This document shows positions 1 through 6,670 of a stretch of DNA of 14,946 nt, piece by piece. Origin of the DNA: Methanoregula sp. GTDB lineage: Archaea; Halobacteriota; Methanomicrobia; Methanomicrobiales; Methanospirillaceae. The position numbers and the translations under genes are program-made. The DNA is taken from NCBI GenBank assembly GCA_023228295.1, contig JALOBP010000078.1, positions 1 through 14,946 on the forward strand. The letters run 5' to 3'. The notes under the pieces were generated by a model. That model saw nothing but the letters and a program-made list of their open reading frames with translations, was not told the DNA's origin and did no database searches. Each line of letters begins with the position of its first letter. The first letter of the stretch is position 1.

Positions 1-2
1 TG

Positions 3-161
3 AGCGGAGCGGTTCGATGGGTTTATGCTGCACTGATTGGTACATTTGATCGATTAGAATCAGGGTTGTCTAATTTACAGTCAGATCTTTACACTACCTA
101 CAGGGCATCTTCACTTTTACAGCACTTCGTGTACACTACCATAAAATCATTAGTCAAATAG
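3..161 (+). CDS. 3' end of an unidentified gene running in from the left edge
   Basis: An open frame without a start codon runs from the window edge to a TAG at 159-161, giving 52 residues that begin SGAVRWVYAALIGTFDRLES and end TTIKSLVK. I do not recognise the family. In sequence this AT-rich, 52 sense codons without a stop are modest support. The frame also ends only 3 bp before the stop codon of the convergent exonuclease gene, which fits two genes meeting tail to tail. The base composition is intermediate between the island and the GC-rich host DNA. It may be another member of the accessory island, an integrase or transposase tail, or a chance open frame. Sequence to the left of the window is needed to decide. 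Confidence 0.4.
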   Translation, partial: SGAVRWVYAALIGTFDRLESGLSNLQSDLYTTYRASSLLQHFVYTTIKSLVK

Positions 162-164
162 AAA

Positions 165-776
165 TTATTGGTATTCGGAAGATTCATTATTTTGTTTAAT
201 GAGACCCAGTTTTTTCAATTCAAAATAACATCGGGCACATGCATCAACATCAGCTGATGCATTATGCACATCTTCAAAAGGTTTATCGAATAATTTCTGA
301 TGCAATTCAGATAATGTTGGCCATTTGTATCCAGACCCCCTGGGGTGTGGAATTCCACAATGATCGATAATTTCCGGTGATTTCATTGTACAGAATTTTT
401 CTTTCTCCAACAAGGTTGTCTGAATTTTATTCCTTTTAAATTCCGCATTGAGTGTTGGAATGTCAAATGCGATGTTATGAGCTACAACGAGCCTGCATTT
501 TTCTAAATCCTCATTGAATTTTTGTAGGACTTTACTTATCAGAACACCCTCTTGTTCTGCACGTTTTGTCGTGATTCCATGAATTAACGAAGATGTTTCA
601 GATATTGTGAAATCTATAGGAAATATGATAAAATTCTCTTTTTTTATAATATGGCCATCTTCTTCAAAAATTGCCCACGCAATTTGGACAATACGAGCCC
701 AATTATCAATATCTTCAATAGGGGCATTAAGTGATTTGGCCAATCCGTTTGTTTCTAGATCGAGGAATAAAATCAT
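165..776 (-). CDS. DnaQ-like DEDDh 3'-5' exonuclease, partner of the reverse transcriptase
   Basis: This 203-residue protein carries all three exonuclease motifs of the DEDDh (RNase T/DnaQ) superfamily. Exo I is FLDLETNG with D6 and E8. Exo II is VVAHNIAFD with D105. Exo III is HNASADVDA with H171 and D176. Enzymes of this fold remove nucleotides from 3' ends of DNA or RNA with two metal ions. The length covers the bare catalytic domain with no polymerase or helicase fused. The start at 776 is supported by AGGGT on the minus strand (784-788), 7 nt upstream. The gene follows the RT-nitrilase gene by 24 bp in the same direction and shares its AT-rich composition, so the two are very probably co-transcribed. 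My inference is that it trims or destroys the nucleic acid made by the RT, or acts as an effector. Whether the substrate is DNA or RNA cannot be read from the sequence. The fold is certain; the role is not. Confidence 0.93.
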   Translation of the reverse strand: MILFLDLETNGLAKSLNAPIEDIDNWARIVQIAWAIFEEDGHIIKKENFIIFPIDFTISETSSLIHGITTKRAEQEGVLISKVLQKFNEDLEKCRLVVAHNIAFDIPTLNAEFKRNKIQTTLLEKEKFCTMKSPEIIDHCGIPHPRGSGYKWPTLSELHQKLFDKPFEDVHNASADVDACARCYFELKKLGLIKQNNESSEYQ

Positions 777-800
777 CGCATATACCCTAAACTTATTTTA

Positions 801-3800
801 TTAAATAGTCTCATTGTCTTGGGGACATCTCCCTCTTTCCTTGACCTTTTTTTTATTAAAACCAGGTGGTGTTGGTTTGAACCGTTTATCCTGTTCAGAG
901 TATTCTAAATATTGGAAATGTCTAAGTTCGTTTATTGGGAGACTTCCTACTAATACTGTGGAATTCTCACCGCCACTCACTCGTAAAATATCCATCCTTT
1001 CCTTTTTTGTGGGTTGAGTAATTCTCGAATCTCCAAATTCGGAGCAATTTACTTGAACAACATAGCAGTGCAAATCTTTTGTCACAGATTCAACAATTGA
1101 CGAGAAATAATTGATATCTTTATTCAAAACACAAGCTACTAAAAAGTCTAATTCAGATCTAAAGATAGAACGGTGTTTAATATCCGCCAATTCGTAGCAA
1201 TTGTATATTGAAAATTGTGTATCCCTCCATCTAAATAGTTCATAAAGGGAGGGAACTTTTTTTGGAATCGACATCCCACAGCGGTTTAGCTCAGTTGTTT
1301 CCCTTGGAGAATAATGATTTTTGCATCTTATGGAGACACAACAGGTTTTGTATTTTTCTTTATTTAATATTGGTAAAGCAGCAACAAGATAATTATATGC
1401 GGTCGGGCGGTTTTGTTTCAATATCCAATATTCCATTCCAAAAATTAACCCGATCTGGTGATTCCTTGCATATTTTACCATAAACGGTAACCATTTTGGA
1501 GGAACTGACAATTCAGGTAAAACGAGCAAATCGCATTCTTCTGTTTTTGCACAATTAAGAAGTTTGAATAATTCTTTCTGGCGAGCAAATGAGTGGTTCG
1601 GTTTTTTTAACGGATTGTAGCTAGCTTCAACATCCTCATCTTTTAACCGAATATTTGCTACGCCGATTTTAATATCTTGATTGTTTCCACCATCATTTGT
1701 ATTTTTTTCAGCATTTGGCGTGATATTTTCGGAATTTTCTCTCATTGAATAAATTTTTGGTACATAAATGTGATTAACTGCGATTCCATCGATCTCGTCA
1801 GTTTCTATTGCAATCGGGCATTGTTCCTTGGAAATATGGGAAAAATTTCTGTACCGATAATCGATATTGTCTAGTGTTTTCTTATCACGATTATGAATTC
1901 CGATTAGGAAATTGAAAAGATAGAATTCATCGAAATGAATGAAGCGTGGGGTCAATCTAATCTTTTTATTATCAAGTTTAATTGAGGTGTTTATTGATTC
2001 AAAATCAGAAATTTTTTCATCAATTTTTTCCCAATTGATTAACGACCCCTCATAATTCGTATAATTAATCAGTGGATACGCGATGTAATTATGTCGAAGT
2101 AGATTTGCTTCGCGAATATTCTTGGCCATTTTGATGATATTTTTATTTTCTTTTCGAATATCGTCATATCTTTTATGCCTTTTCATGTGCTCAACAAAAA
2201 AAACTCTTTTAAATTTTTTACAATCTGATTCAATTTTTTTACTATCGGTTCCTAACAATGCAAACGAAATTGCAAATGAAATTCGTAAATAATCGCGAAG
2301 ATCATCTAATTGCCTTTCGAGAACGTTTTTACATCCATTTTGATGATTAATTGTTGTTTCCTTACTTGGGGAAAATCGTGTAATCTTATCAATAGTTTCC
2401 AATACATCGATGTAAAAATTACTTGCACCCTCGTATTGCTGGGTGATTAATGCAAAAGTGAATAATTTCTCCCAAGTTCTTGAATAATTAATGAAATTTT
2501 TCCCTTTGTAAAATTTAAAAATTTGATCCGAGATAGCGTTTAGATCGCTTTCTAGAGGAACACTTTGTCCAAGGCCGGTGATGATATTTGTTAAGTTTTT
2601 TGACAATTCCGTGACATTTTCTGCAATACCAGCGATGTTCCTTAATTTATTTGTCGAGCCGGTTACTAGGAGATTGTAAGCGGTCTCATTAATATAATAT
2701 TTCAAATCATCATCTGGAAGAAGGAAAAAGGCGCTTGAATTTTCCTCAATTTTTTGTTTGAAAATATCAAGCATGGCATGTGAGTGATCAAAGGCATAAT
2801 AATGTAATAGAAGTTTTTTCCCTTGGATTTGCAAATCTTTTATTTTTGTTACATAATAGCTGTCGGGTTCATCCTCGTGTATTTCTAATATATTATTTTG
2901 GATGAAATACCGATCCATGAATTTATCAATTTGATTTACTTCCTCCATTTGGGGATTACTGATCACAATTAGGATATCATCGACATACCTTCCGTAATAC
3001 GCCGGATTCAAATCCGCAGATATTTGCTTATCAAATTCACGTAAATGCCAATTGCATAGTAAGCCCGATGAAACTAAACCTATGGGAATAACACATTGAC
3101 TCTCTTTAATTGTTAGATAATTATGTGAATACTGAAGGTAAGGGGATATCACATCTTGATATTTCAAATGAATTTTTTCCAGTATTTTTGTGAGATTTAT
3201 GGCAAATTGTTGATCGTCTCCTACGATTTTCCTCATTATCAGATTCAAAATATCGGGAAAATCTGTTTTAATGCAGTAGAAACAATGTCTAAAATCAAGA
3301 GAGATTATTGCGACATCTTTTTTATCATCACTCAAAATATGTTTTGCGTTATCAAGAGCTTGATTCCGCCAAAGCGCATATTGTTCATGATACAATTTGA
3401 ATAGATGGATGCTTTTGTCATCAGGTCGTTTTAATTTCTCATTCAGTCTAAACCAATAGCATGTATCAGGTAGCTCATTATCAATGAATACTCCAACTTT
3501 CATTACCCAAATAACACTAAGTAAATGAAGTTCAATTGGAGCATCAATAAAAAAGTTAACAGAGTCGAGATAGTATTCATCTGAAGTTTTTTTATTTGTT
3601 AAATATTGAATTTTTTCTCTTTTGTCATTTGTATTACCATCATTTTTTTCTTCAAAGTTATTTTTAATTTCTTTAGGGATGAAACGAAAATCTATGTCCT
3701 TTAAAAAAAATTCAATTTCGTTATCGTAGGGTTTGTTATCTCGAATTAAATTGACTAATTGAGTTATTTTTGCGATTTTTTTGTCATATTCGGGATCACA

Positions 3801-3905
3801 TTCAAAATCAGCCAATTTTTTTCGTTGGAACAAGTCAAGTTGCTCATAATAGACATTTTGCTTATATTTTTTATATGCGATTTGAACTAATTCGTTTGAA
3901 TCCAT
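801..3905 (-). CDS. Reverse transcriptase fused to a nitrilase (C-N hydrolase) domain; DRT1/UG1-like defence RT
   Basis: A 1034-residue protein. Residues about 195-375 hold the RT palm: motif A SLDFRHCFY (D204), a motif B-like segment IPIGLVSSGLLCNWHL (274-289), and the catalytic YVDD (307-310). Residues about 376-740 are probably mostly helical and I cannot assign them; UG/Abi-type RTs often have helical repeats after the palm. Residues about 745-990 form a carbon-nitrogen hydrolase domain: IKIGVANIRL, LVLPELS (E798), KNHYSPRE (K862) and YNCYELADIKHR (C903), so the Glu-Lys-Cys triad is complete. RT-nitrilase fusions are known among defence-associated RTs (DRT type 1, UG1; UG5 is also nitrilase-linked), which protect bacteria from phages. 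No maturase, endonuclease or intron features are seen, so a group II intron RT is unlikely. The first 190 residues are long and unrecognised. The gene is AT-rich, unlike the host genes, which suggests transfer, and it leads an operon with the exonuclease. Confidence 0.92.
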   Translation of the reverse strand: MDSNELVQIAYKKYKQNVYYEQLDLFQRKKLADFECDPEYDKKIAKITQLVNLIRDNKPYDNEIEFFLKDIDFRFIPKEIKNNFEEKNDGNTNDKREKIQYLTNKKTSDEYYLDSVNFFIDAPIELHLLSVIWVMKVGVFIDNELPDTCYWFRLNEKLKRPDDKSIHLFKLYHEQYALWRNQALDNAKHILSDDKKDVAIISLDFRHCFYCIKTDFPDILNLIMRKIVGDDQQFAINLTKILEKIHLKYQDVISPYLQYSHNYLTIKESQCVIPIGLVSSGLLCNWHLREFDKQISADLNPAYYGRYVDDILIVISNPQMEEVNQIDKFMDRYFIQNNILEIHEDEPDSYYVTKIKDLQIQGKKLLLHYYAFDHSHAMLDIFKQKIEENSSAFFLLPDDDLKYYINETAYNLLVTGSTNKLRNIAGIAENVTELSKNLTNIITGLGQSVPLESDLNAISDQIFKFYKGKNFINYSRTWEKLFTFALITQQYEGASNFYIDVLETIDKITRFSPSKETTINHQNGCKNVLERQLDDLRDYLRISFAISFALLGTDSKKIESDCKKFKRVFFVEHMKRHKRYDDIRKENKNIIKMAKNIREANLLRHNYIAYPLINYTNYEGSLINWEKIDEKISDFESINTSIKLDNKKIRLTPRFIHFDEFYLFNFLIGIHNRDKKTLDNIDYRYRNFSHISKEQCPIAIETDEIDGIAVNHIYVPKIYSMRENSENITPNAEKNTNDGGNNQDIKIGVANIRLKDEDVEASYNPLKKPNHSFARQKELFKLLNCAKTEECDLLVLPELSVPPKWLPFMVKYARNHQIGLIFGMEYWILKQNRPTAYNYLVAALPILNKEKYKTCCVSIRCKNHYSPRETTELNRCGMSIPKKVPSLYELFRWRDTQFSIYNCYELADIKHRSIFRSELDFLVACVLNKDINYFSSIVESVTKDLHCYVVQVNCSEFGDSRITQPTKKERMDILRVSGGENSTVLVGSLPINELRHFQYLEYSEQDKRFKPTPPGFNKKKVKERGRCPQDNETI

Positions 3906-3939
3906 TTATCTCATGTTAAGAACGGTTGAGCAAGATAAT

Positions 3940-3957
3940 AGATTTTATTTATTTGAT
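3940..3957 (-). promoter_or_regulatory. Probable TATA region of the RT-nitrilase/exonuclease operon
   Basis: Minus strand reads CAAATAAATAAAATC about 35-50 nt upstream of the RT start codon at 3905. A TATA-binding site here would put transcription start near 3920 and leave a leader of about 15 nt. The leader has only a weak Shine-Dalgarno-like GAGAT before the ATG. The whole neighbourhood is AT-rich, so the exact box is uncertain. Confidence 0.4.
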
Positions 3958-4020
3958 TCAAGATCCCAATGTCAAAGTCACCTCATCACTTGGGGGACTT
4001 CAGCACTCCAGTTTTCCACA

Positions 4021-4048
4021 CCCCCATCCCCTCACCCCCTCCCCTCCC
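4021..4048 (-). other. G-quadruplex-forming motif on the minus strand
   Basis: The plus strand has five C-runs (5, 4, 5, 4 and 3 bases) separated by loops of 2, 3, 1 and 1 bases. The minus strand therefore satisfies the G3+N1-7 quadruplex pattern with a run to spare. It sits at the change from the AT-rich island to GC-rich DNA and partly belongs to a segment repeated at 5226-5239. It could act on replication or recombination, or be a by-product of a pyrimidine-rich leader. Only the pattern is observed. Confidence 0.55.
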
Positions 4049-4247
4049 AACCGCAAAGCAAAAGACCCCCCCACGAACCTCTGCGTCCTCTCCGGCAGCC
4101 CGAAGGGAAACGAGAGCGTTACGATGCAGTACGTCCGGTTCCTCGAACTCGCAAACCCCGGCCACACATTCACGACAGAAAACATCGGCCAGCGCATCGC
4201 GGCAATCGAGGCACACGAAGAGGAGTTCAAAAAAGTCCTCGCCTCGC
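4033..4247 (+). pseudogene. Degraded 5' fragment of a flavodoxin-like protein gene (partial paralogue of the gene at 5264)
   Basis: This stretch aligns without gaps to 5224-5438 (offset 1191), covering about 40 bp of leader and the first 58 codons of the intact flavoprotein gene. I count roughly 20-25 differences in the 175 coding bases. The reading frame gives NLCVLSGSPKGNES and then VRFLELANPGHTFTTENIGQ, almost identical to the intact N-terminus. The initiation signals are gone: the ATG is ACG (4073-4075) and the AGGAG of the intact leader has become AAAAG. After ASRSFHP the similarity stops and the rest of the gene is absent. By chance the frame stays open from a TTG at 3926 to 4318, but that fusion has no Shine-Dalgarno and is unlikely to be translated. 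Many differences are silent, which suggests a remnant of a paralogue that was once under selection rather than a fresh copy. Confidence 0.85.
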
Positions 4248-4330
4248 GATCGTTCCACCCGCTTCATCAGCCTGAAAGAAAGAACCGGGCAGCGATTCCC
4301 CCGAGTTTCGGTACCTGATACTGGTGCGGG

Positions 4331-4353
4331 AAAAAAAAGTCAGCCGGGCCGGG
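4331..4353 (-). terminator. T-tract terminator after the PIN toxin
   Basis: Reading the minus strand after the toxin stop codon, a GC-rich segment (CGGCCCGGCTGAC) runs into eight T (plus-strand A-run 4331-4338). T-tracts of this kind terminate archaeal RNA polymerase. Confidence 0.55.
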
Positions 4354-4364
4354 GTGCCGGAGCA

Positions 4365-4752
4365 TTAACCGAGGAATACCGCATCGGCCAGATCCCGGAA
4401 ATGGGGATCGCCGGTAACGACCGTATGGCCCCCGGATCGGGCGGTGGCAAGGATGATCGTATCGGCAATCCCGCCTTTGAATCCCTGGTTCCGGCATTCA
4501 CCGGCAAGGATAGCAATGGGTTCTGTTACCGGCAGAACGAGGCTCCTTTCCCCCGATCTCGGAAACGACTGTCCGGATGTCCTCCGAATCTTCACCCTCC
4601 TGGTGAAGGAACTTGATCATCTCGGTGAGCGTGATCGTTGACGTGAACAGATCAGCACTATCGTTCTCGATATATTCGTTCACGCGGGAATCTTTTCCAA
4701 GGTAATACTCGACCCATACCCAGGTATCAATGACGAATCCGATGGGAATCAT
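4365..4752 (-). pseudogene. PIN-domain (VapC-like) toxin broken by a one-base frameshift
   Basis: Two overlapping minus-strand frames hold the two halves of one PIN protein. The first half (from ATG 4752, MIPIGFVIDTWVWVEYYLGK) has acidic residues D9 and E44. The second half (to TAA 4365) has D97 in GGIADTIILATA and D115 in VVTGDPHF. All four PIN metal-binding positions are present. The frames meet at five C on the plus strand (4550-4554; minus GGGGG). Removing one base gives SEIGERSLVLPV and a continuous 128-residue protein, the usual PIN length. PIN toxins are ribonucleases that cut tRNA, rRNA or mRNA. The ATG at 4752 begins one base after the antitoxin stop codon, a typical coupled arrangement; a TTG at 4767 is a weaker start. 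The break may be real inactivation, phase variation or a sequencing error in the homopolymer. Confidence 0.85.
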
Positions 4753-4753
4753 C

Positions 4754-4990
4754 CTACTCGCGGACAAAATGACCGATGCCGGGCAATTTCCCGAACGATG
4801 AGGGCAGGTGTTTTCGTCGCTCCCGGATCAGGAACAGGATTGCCTGGTCGTATGTCCCGGCACCGGACTGCTCCTTGATCTTGTCCAGGTAATCCCGGGT
4901 GTGGGGGGAGATCTGGATGGTGGTCTTCGGAGTCTTCCCCCGCCTCTCACCAAGATCCTGATCCTGGGCCGGAAGAATTGCCTGCGTCAT
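4754..4990 (-). CDS. VapB-like antitoxin of the PIN toxin
   Basis: A 78-residue protein from ATG 4990, ending just before the toxin start. The central part, PKTTIQISPHTRDYLDKIKE then SGAGTYDQAI, has the short strand followed by two helices expected of ribbon-helix-helix or related antitoxins. The strand (TTIQI) would bind operator DNA, and the C-terminal tail (about 60-78, ending GIGHFVRE) would occupy the toxin's active site. A longer reading from TTG 5017 adds nine residues (MFESAIVYN), but the ATG fits better with the TATA-like sequence upstream. Antitoxins of this type repress their own operon. The family call rests on size, position beside a PIN gene and this helix pattern, not on a sure motif. 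With the toxin frameshifted, the antitoxin may be a lone survivor. Confidence 0.7.
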   Translation of the reverse strand: MTQAILPAQDQDLGERRGKTPKTTIQISPHTRDYLDKIKEQSGAGTYDQAILFLIRERRKHLPSSFGKLPGIGHFVRE

Positions 4991-5014
4991 GTTATAGACT
5001 ATAGCAGACTCAAA

Positions 5015-5031
5015 CAATAAAATTTTCCTTC
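5015..5031 (-). promoter_or_regulatory. Possible TATA box of the toxin-antitoxin operon
   Basis: Minus strand GGAAAATTTTATTG lies about 34 nt upstream of the antitoxin ATG at 4990, which would give a leader of under 10 nt. It is the only clearly AT-rich run upstream. Confidence 0.35.
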
Positions 5032-5223
5032 GTATGGTTCAAAGATTCCTTCCCATTGGTCAAAGCGTGTCCATGCAGGAAATCCAAGAAAAATTCCTTC
5101 GGGGTAAAAAACCCGGGGGGCATGGTATCCGGTTGGCTGTACGACGGAACCCGGTAATTGGTACGGGACGGCACCGGTCTGGTATCACACCACTCCTCAT
5201 ACTCAGCCATCCCCGTCACCTTT

Positions 5224-5438
5224 AACCCCCTCCCCTCCCAACCGGAAAGCAGGAGACCCCATCATGAAGATCTGCGTCCTGAACGGCAGCCCCAAGGGAA
5301 AAGAGAGCATCACCCTGCAATACGTCCGGTTCCTCGAACTCGCAAACCCCGGCCACACATTCACAACAGAAAACATCGGCCAGCACATCGCGGCAATCGA
5401 AGCAAAGGAGGAGGAGTTCAAAAAAGTCATCGCGTCCA
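5224..5438 (+). repeat. Direct repeat partner of 4033-4247 (intact copy)
   Basis: This 215-bp segment is the intact counterpart of the remnant at 4033-4247, with the same orientation and no gaps. The pair brackets the toxin-antitoxin operon. It includes the pyrimidine-rich leader, the AGGAG ribosome-binding site and the first 58 codons of the flavoprotein gene. Direct repeats of this length can recombine and delete what lies between them. Confidence 0.85.
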
Positions 5439-6664
5439 TCGAATCCGCGGATGCCGTCCTCTTCGCAACGCCAGTCTACTACATGCTCGTACCGGCCCAG
5501 TTCAAGCGGTTCATCGAACTGCTCTTCTCCCACAATGCCGGTTCCGCCTTTACCGGGAAATACGCTGCCTCCCTCACCACCTCCATCCACTTCTTCGACC
5601 ATACCGCAAACGAGTACCTCCACGCGGTTGCCGAGGACCTCGGCATGCGCTGGACCGGCTCCTTCATGGCAAAGATGGACGACCTGCTTATAGAGAAACA
5701 CCAGGAGAACCTCATCCGCTTCGGGCAGGACTTCCTCGATACCGCACAACGGCACCCGGCCATCCGGCGCACGTATCCCCCAATCATCAGCAACCCCGCT
5801 GAGTACCGTTCCGCGGGCGTCCCGATGCCGCTCGACTGCGGGGGAAAAGAGGTCGTGATCCTCACCGATGCAGCGCCCGGCTCGAACCTGGAGAAGATGA
5901 CCACGCGCCTCGCCTCCTGCTTCGGGAAATCGGCCTCGCTCGTCCCCATTGACGAGGCGAAGATGAACGGCGGATGCCTTGGCTGCTGCCGGTGTGCGTA
6001 TGACAACACCTGTGTCTACACCGACGGCTTTTCCGAGTTCTGGAAAGAGGACGTGCTCCCCGCCGATATCATCATCCTTGCCGGAACCGTGAAGGACCGG
6101 TACCTCTCGGCTGCGTTCAAGCAGGTCTTTGACCGGAGTTTCTTCATGGGCCACGTGCCGGCATTTCCCGGAAAGCAGGTGGCCTTCCTTATCGAAGGGC
6201 CGGTTGCGCAGTGTTCAACCCTGCAGGAGATCATGAGGGCATACCCCTCCCTGCAGGGCGCAAACCTTGCCGGTGTCGTATCGGACGAAGCCGGGATCTC
6301 CATGGCCATTGACGAGCAGATCGACGCCCTCGCCGCACGGTGTCTCCGCCTGTCGATGAGCGGGTACGTAGCACCGGGCGGGTTCCCTGCAGTTGCCGGC
6401 CACAAGATATTCCGCGATGACATATGGGGGGAAATGCGGCCGTTCTTCCGGGCTGACCATGCCTATTACAAAAAGCACGGGCTCTATGATTTCCCACAAA
6501 ACGATCTCCGGCAGCGCATCAGCACCGCATTCCTCTCGTTCATCCTCTCCTTCTCAAAGGCACAGGAAGGGGCAAAGAAGGAGATGAAGCAGCGCATGCT
6601 CCAGCCGTTTGAAAAAGTCCTCGCCGACAGCCCGGTGCTGAAGCGGCAGAAGAAGGAAGGGTAA
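5264..6664 (+). CDS. Two-domain flavodoxin-like (NADPH-dependent FMN reductase family) protein
   Basis: A 466-residue protein with two flavodoxin-like halves. The first begins MKICVLNGSPKGKES, the FMN-phosphate loop of this family, followed by LFATPVYYMLVPAQFKRFIE (67-86), which fits the flavin-ring loop. The second begins near 196 (VVILTDAAPGSNLEKM) and carries a cysteine cluster, GGCLGCCRCAYDNTCVYTD (C238, C241, C242, C244, C250), like the GC-x2-C-x2-C patterns common in archaeal iron-sulfur flavoproteins and related oxidoreductases. It then has FWKEDVLPADIIILAGTVKD. The C-terminal 80 residues are basic and helical. It is probably a cytosolic flavin oxidoreductase; its electron partners are unknown. 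The start is fixed by AGGAG at 5251-5255, 8 nt before the ATG. No convincing TATA box is seen upstream. A broken paralogue of its 5' end lies 1.2 kb upstream, and a small gene follows 6 bp downstream. Confidence 0.88.
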   Translation: MKICVLNGSPKGKESITLQYVRFLELANPGHTFTTENIGQHIAAIEAKEEEFKKVIASIESADAVLFATPVYYMLVPAQFKRFIELLFSHNAGSAFTGKYAASLTTSIHFFDHTANEYLHAVAEDLGMRWTGSFMAKMDDLLIEKHQENLIRFGQDFLDTAQRHPAIRRTYPPIISNPAEYRSAGVPMPLDCGGKEVVILTDAAPGSNLEKMTTRLASCFGKSASLVPIDEAKMNGGCLGCCRCAYDNTCVYTDGFSEFWKEDVLPADIIILAGTVKDRYLSAAFKQVFDRSFFMGHVPAFPGKQVAFLIEGPVAQCSTLQEIMRAYPSLQGANLAGVVSDEAGISMAIDEQIDALAARCLRLSMSGYVAPGGFPAVAGHKIFRDDIWGEMRPFFRADHAYYKKHGLYDFPQNDLRQRISTAFLSFILSFSKAQEGAKKEMKQRMLQPFEKVLADSPVLKRQKKEG

Positions 6665-6670
6665 CTTCGG

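Noticed and set aside
801..3905. Group II intron or retron interpretation of the reverse transcriptase
   Set aside because: No intron domains, maturase X or HNH regions are seen around it, and there is no msr/msd-like repeat beside it. The nitrilase fusion points to a UG/DRT-type enzyme.
3926..4318. 130-codon fusion frame joining AT-rich island sequence to the flavoprotein N-terminus
   Set aside because: It starts at TTG without a ribosome-binding site, and the recognisable part is a gene remnant lacking its own start. The open frame is accidental.
5010..5225. Short open frames on both strands between the antitoxin and the flavoprotein gene
   Set aside because: Both overlap promoter-like sequence, have no recognisable features and lack good ribosome-binding sites.
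5222..6154. Minus-strand 310-codon frame opposite the flavoprotein gene
   Set aside because: Antisense shadow of a well-supported gene; composition is that of a complementary frame with no known motif.
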